A DNA stretch of 64,000 nt from Sediminihabitans luteus (GTDB lineage Bacteria > Actinomycetota > Actinomycetes > Actinomycetales > Cellulomonadaceae), in NCBI RefSeq assembly GCF_002797595.1, contig NZ_PGFE01000002.1:496001-560000 (forward strand), written 5' to 3'. Positions 18,803 to 27,882 of the stretch are shown one piece after another. Position 1 is the first letter of the stretch. Each line of letters starts with the position of its first letter. The translations under genes and the position numbers were made by a program. Under the pieces are notes generated by a model. The model searched no databases and was not told the origin of the DNA. It saw only the letters and a program-made list of their open reading frames with translations.

Positions 18803-19951
18803 GTGAGCGATCTGTTCGCAGGCACATCGACGATCGAGCGTGAGCCGGTCCAGGCCCCGTCGCGGTCGCAGGCCCAGCGCGAGCGCCGCGCGAAGCGGCG
18901 CCGCGCGCGCCGTCGTCGCCGCACCCTGCTGACGATGACCGTGATCGTGGTGCTCCTCGCGGGCGTCGGCTGGATCGCGAAGGACAAGGTCATGGGGCTC
19001 GTCGACGAGCTGCGCCCGTCGGCCGCGGCCGACTACCCGGGCCCCGGCGGGGACCCCGTCGCGGTGCAGATCGCGAGCGGCGCCACGGGCTCCGCGATGG
19101 CCGCCACGCTCGTCGACGCCGGCGTGGTCGCGAGCAGCGAGGCGTTCGTCGAGGCGTTCACCGCGAACCCGCAGGCGGCGCAGATCCAGCCGGGCACGCA
19201 CGAGATGCTCGCGGAGATGTCGGCGAAGGACGCGGTCGCGCGTCTCGCGGGCAACGAGCACCGCGTCGACCTGACGATCGCCGTGCCCGAGGGCTTCACG
19301 GTCGACCAGGTCCTGGCGCGCGCCGTCAAGGTCACCGGGATCTCGCAGGAGGACTTCGCCGCGGCCATGCAGGACACGGCGGCCACGGGGCTCCCGGCCG
19401 AGGCCGAGGGGTCGTACGAGGGCTGGCTGTTCCCCGCGACCTACACGTTCGAGCCCGGCGTCACCGCGACCGAGGTGATCGCGCCGATGGTCCAGCAGAC
19501 GAAGGCGGCGCTCGCGGAGGTCGGCGTCCCCGAGGCCGAGTTCCACGAGATCATCACCAAGGCGTCGCTCGTCGAGCGCGAGGGCGTGAACCCGGAGCAG
19601 TACGGCAAGATCGCGCGCGTCATCGAGAACCGGCTCGAGCGCGGCGAACCCCTGGGCCTCGACGCGATCGACTCGTACGGCCGCAAGAAGCCTGCTGACC
19701 AGATCACGAAGTCCGAGTTCAACGACACGTCCTTCCCGTACGCGTCACGCGTGGTCGCCGGTCTGCCGCCGACGCCGATCGGAAGTCCCGGCGCGGAAGC
19801 CATCGCGGCCGCCCTCAACCCGACCGATGGGCCGTGGCTCTGGTACGTGACCGTGAACCTCGACACCGGCGAGACGAAGTTCACCGACGACTACGACGAG
19901 TTCGGCGCGTACAAGCGCGAGCTCAACGCGTGGCTCGCCGAGAACCGCTGA
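18803..19951 (+). CDS. MltG paralogue, copy 2
   Basis: This 382-residue protein is clearly a tandem duplicate of its neighbour. It has the same MSDLF start, the same basic tail and helix, a near-identical PGTHEMLAEMSAKDAVARL stretch and the same PxGFTVDQVLxRAVKVTGI stretch. The catalytic glutamate is kept (KASLVERE, E258). The following segment has diverged: the usual D-x-T-V-x-Y-G becomes LDAIDSYGRKK, and the groove reads GLPPTPIGSPG. AGGAGGA precedes GTG 18803. It overlaps aroE by one base. It may be a specialised lytic transglycosylase. Confidence 0.9.
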   Translation: MSDLFAGTSTIEREPVQAPSRSQAQRERRAKRRRARRRRRTLLTMTVIVVLLAGVGWIAKDKVMGLVDELRPSAAADYPGPGGDPVAVQIASGATGSAMAATLVDAGVVASSEAFVEAFTANPQAAQIQPGTHEMLAEMSAKDAVARLAGNEHRVDLTIAVPEGFTVDQVLARAVKVTGISQEDFAAAMQDTAATGLPAEAEGSYEGWLFPATYTFEPGVTATEVIAPMVQQTKAALAEVGVPEAEFHEIITKASLVEREGVNPEQYGKIARVIENRLERGEPLGLDAIDSYGRKKPADQITKSEFNDTSFPYASRVVAGLPPTPIGSPGAEAIAAALNPTDGPWLWYVTVNLDTGETKFTDDYDEFGAYKRELNAWLAENR

Positions 19952-20856
19952 TGCCCATCACCCCGACCCGGCGGGCCGCGGTCCTCGGGCACCCGGTCGC
20001 GCACTCGCTCTCGCCGCTGCTGCACGGCGCCGCGTACGCGGCGCTCGGCCTCGACGACTGGTCGTACACCGCGATCGACGTGACCGAGGACGAGCTGCCC
20101 GCGTTCGTCGCCGCGATGGACGACTCGTGGGCCGGGCTGAGCCTCACGATGCCGCTCAAGCAGGCCGTGATCCCGTTGCTCGACGCGGTCGACCCGCTCG
20201 CGCAGGTCGTCGGTGCCGTCAACACGCTCGTGCCGTCGGCCCGCACGAAGGTCGGCACGAACACCGACGTGCACGGGCTGGTCGCCGCGCTGCGCGAAGG
20301 CTTGGTGCACCGTGGCGCGGATGCGCGGCCGGGCCGCTCGGGGGCCGGCGCCGAGCGACCCGAGGTCGGCTCCGCCGTGGTGCTCGGGGCCGGGGCGACC
20401 GCCGCGTCGACCCTCGCGGCGCTCGGCGAGCTCGGCTGCACGGCGCCCCACGTGCTCGTGCGCTCGCTCGCGCGCACGGGTGAGCTGCGCGCCGCGGCCC
20501 ACCGCATGGGCACCGCGCCCCAGGTCGAGCGGCTCGACCACGCGCTCGAACGGATGCTGGCGGCCGACGTCGTCGTCTCCACGATGCCCAAGCACGCCGC
20601 GGACCCGCTCGCGGACGATCTTCTGGCGGCACGCGCAGCGGGGCGTGAGCTGGCCCTCGGCGTCCTGCTCGACGTCGTGTACGACCCCCGGCCGACGGCG
20701 CTGAGCCGGGCCTGGCAGGAGTGCGGCGGGACGGTCGTCGGCGGCGAACGCATGCTGCTGCACCAGGCGGCCGAGCAGGTGCGCCTCATGACGGGACGCG
20801 CCGCGCCGCTCGCCGCGATGGACACCGCCCTCGAGACGGCGCTCGCCGCCCGCTGA
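19951..20856 (+). CDS. aroE: Shikimate dehydrogenase
   Basis: It reduces 3-dehydroshikimate with NADPH in the chorismate pathway. The 301-residue enzyme has GHPVAHSLSPLLH (shikimate-binding serines), the SLTMPLK catalytic lysine region, GAVNTLV, and NTD for substrate contact. An AVVLGAGATAAS nucleotide-binding loop and the C-terminal GGERMLLHQAAEQ glutamine follow. A short insertion with extra Gly/Arg (ADARPGRSGAGAERPE) precedes the Rossmann domain. The start overlaps the second mltG stop. Confidence 0.93.
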   Translation: MPITPTRRAAVLGHPVAHSLSPLLHGAAYAALGLDDWSYTAIDVTEDELPAFVAAMDDSWAGLSLTMPLKQAVIPLLDAVDPLAQVVGAVNTLVPSARTKVGTNTDVHGLVAALREGLVHRGADARPGRSGAGAERPEVGSAVVLGAGATAASTLAALGELGCTAPHVLVRSLARTGELRAAAHRMGTAPQVERLDHALERMLAADVVVSTMPKHAADPLADDLLAARAAGRELALGVLLDVVYDPRPTALSRAWQECGGTVVGGERMLLHQAAEQVRLMTGRAAPLAAMDTALETALAAR

Positions 20857-20860
20857 CGGG

Positions 20861-21547
20861 TCACACGAGCGCGGCGACCGGCACGCCCGCGCACGCGGCC
20901 CCGAGGACCGCCCCGGCGACCATGCACGGGCCGAACGGGATCGCGCTGCTGCGCGTCGCGCGGCCGGTCACGAGCAGCGCCACGGCCCACACGCCGCCGA
21001 CGGCGAACGCCGCGAACGTCGCGACCACGACCGGACCCCACCCGAGCCAGCCCAGCGCCACGCCGAGCAGAGCGGCGAGCTTGACGTCACCGAACCCGAG
21101 CCCGCCGCGCGGCCCCGCGAGCGCGAGCAGCAGGTACGCCGAGAACAGCACCCCGCCGGCCGCCAGGGCGCGGACGAACGGGCGCCACGGGTCCGAGCCG
21201 GACCCGACCGCCGTGCCCGTCCCGACCGCAGTGCCCTCGACCGTCGTGCCGATGACCAGGGCGGTCCCGACCGTCGCGAGCGCGAGCAGCACCACGGTCG
21301 CCACGAGCGCCGGCAGCACGATCGCGTCGGGCAGGCGGTGCGTGCGCGCGTCGACGACCACCAGCACGCCCAGCGCGCCGGCCGCCGTGACGAGCGCGGG
21401 GAGCTCGGCCCACCGGCCCTGGCCCGCGCACCACAGCCCGCACGCCAGGGCGAGCACACCCCCGAGCGTGAGCGCCGGGACGCGGTACGGGGCGATCTCG
21501 GCGCGGGCACGGGCGCGGGTACGGCGGACGACGGCGGTGGCGCTCAC
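20861..21547 (-). CDS. A24-family prepilin-type peptidase
   Basis: A 228-residue, mostly hydrophobic aspartyl membrane peptidase of the type IV leader peptidase family. Catalytic aspartates are in VDARTHRLPDAIV and GLGFGDVKLAALLG. Six to seven helices are predicted, and the N-terminal methylase domain of PilD is absent. Such enzymes cleave the leader of type IV pilin or Tad pilin precursors. No pilus genes lie nearby, so the substrate must be encoded elsewhere. Start GTG 21547 is chosen because upstream codons are Arg/Pro-rich and unlike the family. It is convergent with aroE and divergent from aroC. Confidence 0.85.
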   Translation of the reverse strand: MSATAVVRRTRARARAEIAPYRVPALTLGGVLALACGLWCAGQGRWAELPALVTAAGALGVLVVVDARTHRLPDAIVLPALVATVVLLALATVGTALVIGTTVEGTAVGTGTAVGSGSDPWRPFVRALAAGGVLFSAYLLLALAGPRGGLGFGDVKLAALLGVALGWLGWGPVVVATFAAFAVGGVWAVALLVTGRATRSSAIPFGPCMVAGAVLGAACAGVPVAALV

Positions 21548-21692
21548 CCGGCGACCGTAGCGGGACGTACCCGGCGGCGTCCGCGGCCGTCCACAGGGCC
21601 GCCGGTCCTGGGCGCCGGCGGGCCGGCCGCGCGCCCGTCCGCACTCCGGGCGGCGCACCGCCGCCCGGGCCCGGCGTGGGAGGATGACGACC

Positions 21693-22907
21693 ATGCTTCG
21701 GTGGTTGACCTCAGGTGAGTCGCACGGTCCGTCGCTGGTCGGGATCCTCGAGGGTCTCCCCGCCGGCGTCGAGCTCGTGACGTCCGACGTCCAGGACGCG
21801 CTCGCGCGTCGCCGCCTCGGCTACGGCCGCGGCGCACGCATGAAGTTCGAGAAGGACGAGGTGCGCGTGCTCGGCGGCCTGCGCCACGGGCTCACCCAGG
21901 GCGGACCGCTCGCGATCGAGATCGCCAACACCGAGTGGCCCAAGTGGGTCGACGTCATGTCGGCCGACCCGGTGCCCGTCGAGGCGCTCCAGGTCGACGC
22001 CGGCACGGGCGACGTCCGCGAGATCGCACGCAACCGGCCCCTGACGCGCCCCCGCCCCGGCCACGCCGACCTCGTCGGCATGCGCAAGTACGCGTTCGAC
22101 GACGCCCGCCCCGTGCTCGAGCGGGCCTCGGCCCGCGAGACCGCGACGCGCGTCGCGCTCGGGACCGCCGCCGCGATGTTCCTCGAGCAGGCCCTCGGGA
22201 TCCGGCTCGTCGCGCACGTCGTGGCGATCGGCCCCGTCGAGGTGCCCGAGGACGCCGACCTGCCCACCGCGGACGACGTCGCCGCGCTCGACGCCGACCC
22301 CGTGCGCTGCTTCCACGCCGAGACGTCCGCGGCGATGGTCGCCGAGATCGACGAGTGCCACAAGGACGGCGACACCCTCGGCGGCGTCGTCGAGGTCCTC
22401 GCCTACGGCGTCCCCACCGGCCTCGGCTCCTACGTGCACGCCGACCGCCGCCTCGACGCACGCCTCGCGGGCGAGCTCATGGGCATCCAGGCGATCAAGG
22501 GCGTCGAGGTCGGCGACGGGTTCCGCACCGCCCGGCGCCGCGGCTCGCAGGCGCACGACGAGATGGTCCGCGAGGACGGCACGATCCGCCGCCTGTCCAA
22601 CCGCGCCGGCGGCGTCGAGGGCGGCATGACCAACGGCGAGGTGCTGCGCGTGCGCGCCGCCATGAAGCCCATCTCGACCGTCCCGCGTGCGCTGCGCACC
22701 ATCGACACCGCCTCGGGCGACGTGGCCAAGGCCCAGCACCAGCGCTCCGACGTGTGCGCCGTGCCGCCTGCCGCCGTCGTCGCCGAGGCCATGGTCGCCC
22801 TCGTGATCGCGCAGGCCGCGGTCGAGAAGTTCGGCGGCGACTCCGTCGGCGAGGTCCGGCGCAACGCCGAGGCCTACCTCGCCGCGATCCCCGAGCTGCA
22901 GCGCTGA
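21693..22907 (+). CDS. aroC: Chorismate synthase
   Basis: It converts EPSP to chorismate using reduced FMN. The 404-residue enzyme starts [14 protein letters not shown], the family signature. It contains [42 protein letters not shown] and the C-terminal [19 protein letters not shown] segment. ATG 21693 is preferred over an in-frame ATG nine bases upstream because GGGAGG is then correctly spaced. It leads the tight aroC-aroK-aroB cluster. Confidence 0.97.
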   Translation: MLRWLTSGESHGPSLVGILEGLPAGVELVTSDVQDALARRRLGYGRGARMKFEKDEVRVLGGLRHGLTQGGPLAIEIANTEWPKWVDVMSADPVPVEALQVDAGTGDVREIARNRPLTRPRPGHADLVGMRKYAFDDARPVLERASARETATRVALGTAAAMFLEQALGIRLVAHVVAIGPVEVPEDADLPTADDVAALDADPVRCFHAETSAAMVAEIDECHKDGDTLGGVVEVLAYGVPTGLGSYVHADRRLDARLAGELMGIQAIKGVEVGDGFRTARRRGSQAHDEMVREDGTIRRLSNRAGGVEGGMTNGEVLRVRAAMKPISTVPRALRTIDTASGDVAKAQHQRSDVCAVPPAAVVAEAMVALVIAQAAVEKFGGDSVGEVRRNAEAYLAAIPELQR

Positions 22908-24635
<1,728 letters not shown>

Positions 24636-24636
24636 C

Positions 24637-25431
24637 TCAGGTCCACCGGCCGCGCGCGACGAGCACGTCGCGCAGCAGGTCGGCGCGGTCCGTGACGATC
24701 CCGTCGACCCCGAGGTCGAGCAGCCGGTGCATGTCGGCCGGGTCGTTGACGGTCCACACGTGCACCGCGCGGCCGGCCGCGTGCGCCGCGGCGACGGTCC
24801 GCGCGTCCACGACCCGCACCCGCCCGTGACGTTCGGGCACCTGCAGCGCGTCCACGCGGCGCAGCGCGTGCCGCGCGAGGGCCCCGAAGGGGGCGTGCGG
24901 GGCGCCGGCCCGTGCGGCGAGCAGGAACGCCGCGACCTCCGAGGTGCCGGACGACGTCGCGACGGGCCTGGTCAGCAGCGCGAGCGTCGCGCGTCGGCGG
25001 GCCGGGGAGAACGACGTCACGCACGCGCGCTCGTGCGCGCGCGTGCGCTCGATCGCGTCGGCGACCGGGCGGATCCCGCTGGTCGCCTTGACGTCGACGT
25101 TGACCCGCACGTGCGGCCACGTACCGAGCACGTCCTCGAGCAGCGGGACGGGCTCGACGCCGCCGATGCGCGCGGTGCGCACCTGCGCCCAGGGGAGGTC
25201 GGCGACGAGTCCGGTCGCGTCGGTCGTGCGGTCCAGCGCGGCGTCGTGCAGCGCGACCGCGACGCCGTCCGCCGTCCCGTGCGCGTCGGTCTCGACGTGC
25301 GTGAACCCGAGCTCGACGGCCGCAGCGAACGCGGCCATCGAGTTCTCCAGGCCGTCGCGGGAGAACCCGCGGTGCGCGAGCGCGACCACACCGCCCGGCG
25401 TCCGGAAGTAGGGGTGCGTCGGCCCGTTCAC
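24637..25431 (-). CDS. Glycerophosphodiester phosphodiesterase
   Basis: It hydrolyses glycerophosphodiesters to glycerol 3-phosphate and an alcohol. The 264-residue GDPD domain has VALAHRGFSRDGLENSMAAF (catalytic His-Arg and Glu-Asn) and HVETDAHGTADGVAVALHDAALDRTT (metal-binding Glu/Asp and general-acid His). It also has VNVDVK and the terminal VHVWTVNDPADM. No signal peptide is seen, so it is cytoplasmic. GTG 25431 overlaps the stop of the upstream hydrolase by four bases. Confidence 0.93.
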   Translation of the reverse strand: MNGPTHPYFRTPGGVVALAHRGFSRDGLENSMAAFAAAVELGFTHVETDAHGTADGVAVALHDAALDRTTDATGLVADLPWAQVRTARIGGVEPVPLLEDVLGTWPHVRVNVDVKATSGIRPVADAIERTRAHERACVTSFSPARRRATLALLTRPVATSSGTSEVAAFLLAARAGAPHAPFGALARHALRRVDALQVPERHGRVRVVDARTVAAAHAAGRAVHVWTVNDPADMHRLLDLGVDGIVTDRADLLRDVLVARGRWT

Positions 25432-26378
25432 GCGCGACCGCCGAGCGCGCGGTCGAGCCATGCGACGGTGCCGTCGAGGTACGCGGCGCGCGGGCCGTCG
25501 GCCGACAGCACGAGGTCGTGCACGCCGCCGTCGATCACCGCGGTGCTCACGTCGGCGCCGAGCCGGGGTGCGAGCCGGGCGATCTGGGCGACGTCGAGCA
25601 CGGTGTCCTGCGCGTCCAGGTGCGGGTTCGTCTCGACGTCCGACCCTGAGCTGTCCGAGTGCGCGACGAGCACGGGGACGCCGATCTCGAGTCCCCGCGC
25701 GACGCGCGCCTGACCGCGTCGGACGGCGCGCAGCCAGCCCGCCCGGATCGGCACGCCCTCGGGCCGCTTGAGGTGCGTGTCGAACTCCCAGCGGCCGCCG
25801 TTGGCCGCGAGCTGGTGCGTGGCGTAGACCGAGGGGCCGCTGCCGACCACGGCGAGCGGGGACCACGGGCCGACGACGTCGAGGATCCGCGTCCCGACCG
25901 TGCGGTTGAGCCACGACGAGCGCAGGTCGAGGAACGGGCTGTTGAGGACCAGGGCGTCGATCGTGCCGTGGTTGCGGTGCGCGTGGGCCCACAGCGCCGC
26001 GAGCAGGCCGCCCGTCGAGTGGGCGTGCAGCACGAGCGGCAGCCCCGGGTGCGCGGTGCGCACCGCGCGGGCCGCGCGCGACAGGTCGCCCGCCTGGTCG
26101 AGCAGGTCGGTCATGTAGTGCGGGACGTCGCCCTCGCGCAGCGACCGGCCGCAGCGTCGCAGGTCGACCGCGAAGAACGCGAACCCCGCCGCCTCGACCG
26201 CGCGGGCCAGGTGGTCCTGGAAGAAGTAGTCGTTGTAGCCGTGCAGGTGCAGGACGACGCCGCGGGGCGCCGGGGGCGACGCCGTCGAGCGCACGAGGGT
26301 CGCGTCGCCGAGTGGGCGGGCCTCGAACGGGGCGCCGAGGCAGGGGTCCACGGCCCAGCCGTTCATCGGTGCAGTCAC
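25428..26378 (-). CDS. Alpha/beta hydrolase (monoacylglycerol lipase-like)
   Basis: This 316-residue serine hydrolase resembles the Hydrolase_4/lysophospholipase group. It has an oxyanion HLHGYNDYFFQD loop, DLRRCGRSLREG, the nucleophile elbow HAHSTGG, a VAHSDSSG acid region and a late GGVHDLVLS histidine. Coupling to the GDPD gene suggests a pair that strips acyl chains and then the head group from lipids; that is inferred. GTG 26378 is set by a TAGGTT -10 seven bases upstream (leaderless type). The frame stays open upstream into a transposase remnant, which should not be read as part of this protein. Confidence 0.85.
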   Translation of the reverse strand: MTAPMNGWAVDPCLGAPFEARPLGDATLVRSTASPPAPRGVVLHLHGYNDYFFQDHLARAVEAAGFAFFAVDLRRCGRSLREGDVPHYMTDLLDQAGDLSRAARAVRTAHPGLPLVLHAHSTGGLLAALWAHAHRNHGTIDALVLNSPFLDLRSSWLNRTVGTRILDVVGPWSPLAVVGSGPSVYATHQLAANGGRWEFDTHLKRPEGVPIRAGWLRAVRRGQARVARGLEIGVPVLVAHSDSSGSDVETNPHLDAQDTVLDVAQIARLAPRLGADVSTAVIDGGVHDLVLSADGPRAAYLDGTVAWLDRALGGRA

Positions 26379-26391
26379 GATGAACAACCTA
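26379..26391 (-). promoter_or_regulatory. Leaderless-type promoter of hydrolase gene
   Basis: On the minus strand TAGGTT is followed by seven bases and then the GTG start. There is no ribosome site. It lies at the junction between the transposase remnant and the hydrolase gene. Confidence 0.5.
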
Positions 26392-26395
26392 GCCC

Positions 26396-26585
26396 GGGGT
26401 GTGCCCTGGAGCGCGCAGCGCCGGGTCGACGGGCCCGACTCGCCAGCAGCCAGACCCGTATTGCCGGCCTCGAGGAACGCCCGCTTCCAGTTCCCGACCG
26501 ACTGCTCGGACACCTTCGCCCGGCGGGCGGCCTCGGCGACGGTGACCTCACCGCACGAGGTCTGACGCACGACAAGTGCGCTCAT
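26396..26585 (-). pseudogene. Truncated IS3-type transposase OrfA remnant
   Basis: The first 58 or so codons read like the helix-turn-helix start of an IS3-family transposase: VTVAEAARRAKVSEQSV, then GNWKRAFLEAGNTGL, then SGPSTR. After that the similarity stops and the frame runs on into the hydrolase gene. No second transposase frame and no obvious terminal inverted repeats are visible nearby. This is a decayed insertion sequence marking the edge of an atypical segment. Confidence 0.7.
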
Positions 26586-26843
26586 TCGCCAGCATTGCCA
26601 TCGCGCTCAGGACGTTCTCCCTCGGCGATGGGGCAGAGGGAGGCAACGGCCAAGACAAACACGCTCGCACACGCGCCGGGGCGACCCAGGTCGAGGTCCG
26701 AGCGGCGATCAGGCCGTGTTCGGCCAGGGCCGTGCGCCGCGTCAGGTGCGTCGTTGAACGCGGCGATCAGGCGCTCACCCAGAACAGCGTTGTTCGGGAC
26801 TGCGCACGGCGCGGTCGGCGTTGGGAAACGTGAGCGAGATATA
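26586..26843. other. Intergenic stretch beside the IS remnant
   Basis: Together with the promoter this is about 270 bp without a convincing gene. Short frames exist on both strands (85-93 codons) but have no recognisable domain and no ribosome site. It may be decayed IS flank. Confidence 0.4.
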
Positions 26844-26855
26844 TAGAGTTCGAGC
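26844..26855 (+). promoter_or_regulatory. Leaderless-type promoter of padR-like gene
   Basis: TAGAGT (26844-26849), inside the unusually AT-rich GAGATATATAGAG, is followed by six bases and ATG 26856. The AT-rich dyad-like core is also a plausible PadR autoregulatory site, as PadR proteins often bind their own promoter. Confidence 0.5.
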
Positions 26856-27131
26856 ATGGGCACTTACCTTCGGAGCACACCTGCATTGTGCGACGTGCTC
26901 AAGGCGTTGCTTGAGTCAACCGATGGCTTGTGGGGGCTGCGAATCTCCGTTCTGACCGGCCGACCGACTGGCACTGTCTACCCCTTGCTCGAACGACTGG
27001 AGCGTGAGCGTCTAGTGGAGTCCCGATGGGACCTCGACGGAGACAGGCCCGGCCCGCCGCGACGCCTGTACCAACTGACAGCGACGGGCCACGAGTGGGC
27101 TCGCAAGAAGACGACGGATGGATGCCGATGA
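26856..27131 (+). CDS. PadR-family transcriptional regulator
   Basis: A 91-residue winged-helix repressor. Pattern features are ALCDVLKALLESTDGLWG, the recognition helix TGRPTGTVYPLLERLERERLV and the wing DGDRPGPPRRLYQLTATGHEW. The long C-terminal dimerisation helix of larger PadR proteins is missing, as in subfamily s2. The stop overlaps the next gene's ATG, so it probably controls its own promoter and that partner. Base composition is clearly less GC-rich than the neighbours, hinting at transfer. Confidence 0.85.
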   Translation: MGTYLRSTPALCDVLKALLESTDGLWGLRISVLTGRPTGTVYPLLERLERERLVESRWDLDGDRPGPPRRLYQLTATGHEWARKKTTDGCR

Positions 27132-27730
27132 ACCAGGGAACGACGAGCCTCCCCGCACAGGTGGAACGCCTTCTGCGCCGCGCGGAGCGGGTTGCACCGC
27201 CGCAGGCGAGGGATCGCTACGTGCCTGAGTGGTACTTCAACGCACAGCATGCGGAACGCGAAGGACTCGACTCGCGTGAGGTCGCACGCAGCGCTGTTCG
27301 TGCGAGCGTCCGACTTCGTGGGCGATCAGTCCAAGGCACGTTCACCGGGGAGCAAGGGGCTCCTAGGGCGCTGGTCGCCTGGTTGCTCGTGAGTATTCTC
27401 GGCGTGGCGGGCCTTCTGCTCGGGCAGCTGCTGTTCGTCGCATTCATCGGCGTTCTTGCCGTGATGGTCACGGTGTTTGCGCGGTCGGGTTCCGCATCGG
27501 TGAGCAGCCACTGGCTCGTGGTCTCGTCCGCGATCGCCGGCGGCGTTTCAGCTGGCTATCTGTGGTGGGCATGGGGCGTCGCGATCGATGCGGATGACGC
27601 GGGTGCAGAACTCCCTGCCGGTGCTCAGTGGCAGGGGGCCGCGCTTCTCGTGCTCCTCGTCAGTGGAGTCGCTTTCGTCGTCGCCGTGGTCGTGGCACTG
27701 ACGAGGCAGCGAGCGATTGAGAAGACCTAG
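27128..27730 (+). CDS. Membrane protein partner of PadR regulator
   Basis: A 200-residue protein. The N-terminal 75 residues are cytoplasmic and helical (VERLLRRAERVAPPQARDRYVPEWYFN), resembling the short cytoplasmic prefix seen on other PadR-linked membrane proteins. About four transmembrane helices follow, with an acidic AIDADDAGAEL loop before the last one. ATG 27128 gives a 4-bp ATGA overlap with padR; ATG 27122 is an alternative. Such two-gene modules are common in Actinobacteria but their function is unknown. Confidence 0.7.
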   Translation: MNQGTTSLPAQVERLLRRAERVAPPQARDRYVPEWYFNAQHAEREGLDSREVARSAVRASVRLRGRSVQGTFTGEQGAPRALVAWLLVSILGVAGLLLGQLLFVAFIGVLAVMVTVFARSGSASVSSHWLVVSSAIAGGVSAGYLWWAWGVAIDADDAGAELPAGAQWQGAALLVLLVSGVAFVVAVVVALTRQRAIEKT

Positions 27731-27882
27731 CCCCTGGGTCGGGTTGTTGGCGTCCTCAAACATGGTGTGGACTCGGAAGTCGTCGTCGCCTGCCTGAACG
27801 ATGGCGATCGACGCGGACGACGCCGGCAGCGAGTTCGTGCGGCCCACGTGGGCAGGCCCGTGGCGGCCGACGGACCGTCGTC
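27731..27882. other. Gap with a possible decayed repeat of the membrane gene
   Basis: A segment around 27799-27840 translates on the plus strand as AIDADDAGSEF. It closely matches AIDADDAGAEL of the gene just upstream, but has no extended open frame around it. This may be the relic of a second copy. Nothing else is recognised. Confidence 0.3.

Noticed and set aside
26381-26585. HTH domain as a genuine N-terminal part of the 25428-26378 hydrolase
   Set aside because: The segment matches a transposase start and breaks off; the hydrolase has its own leaderless promoter and a complete fold without it.
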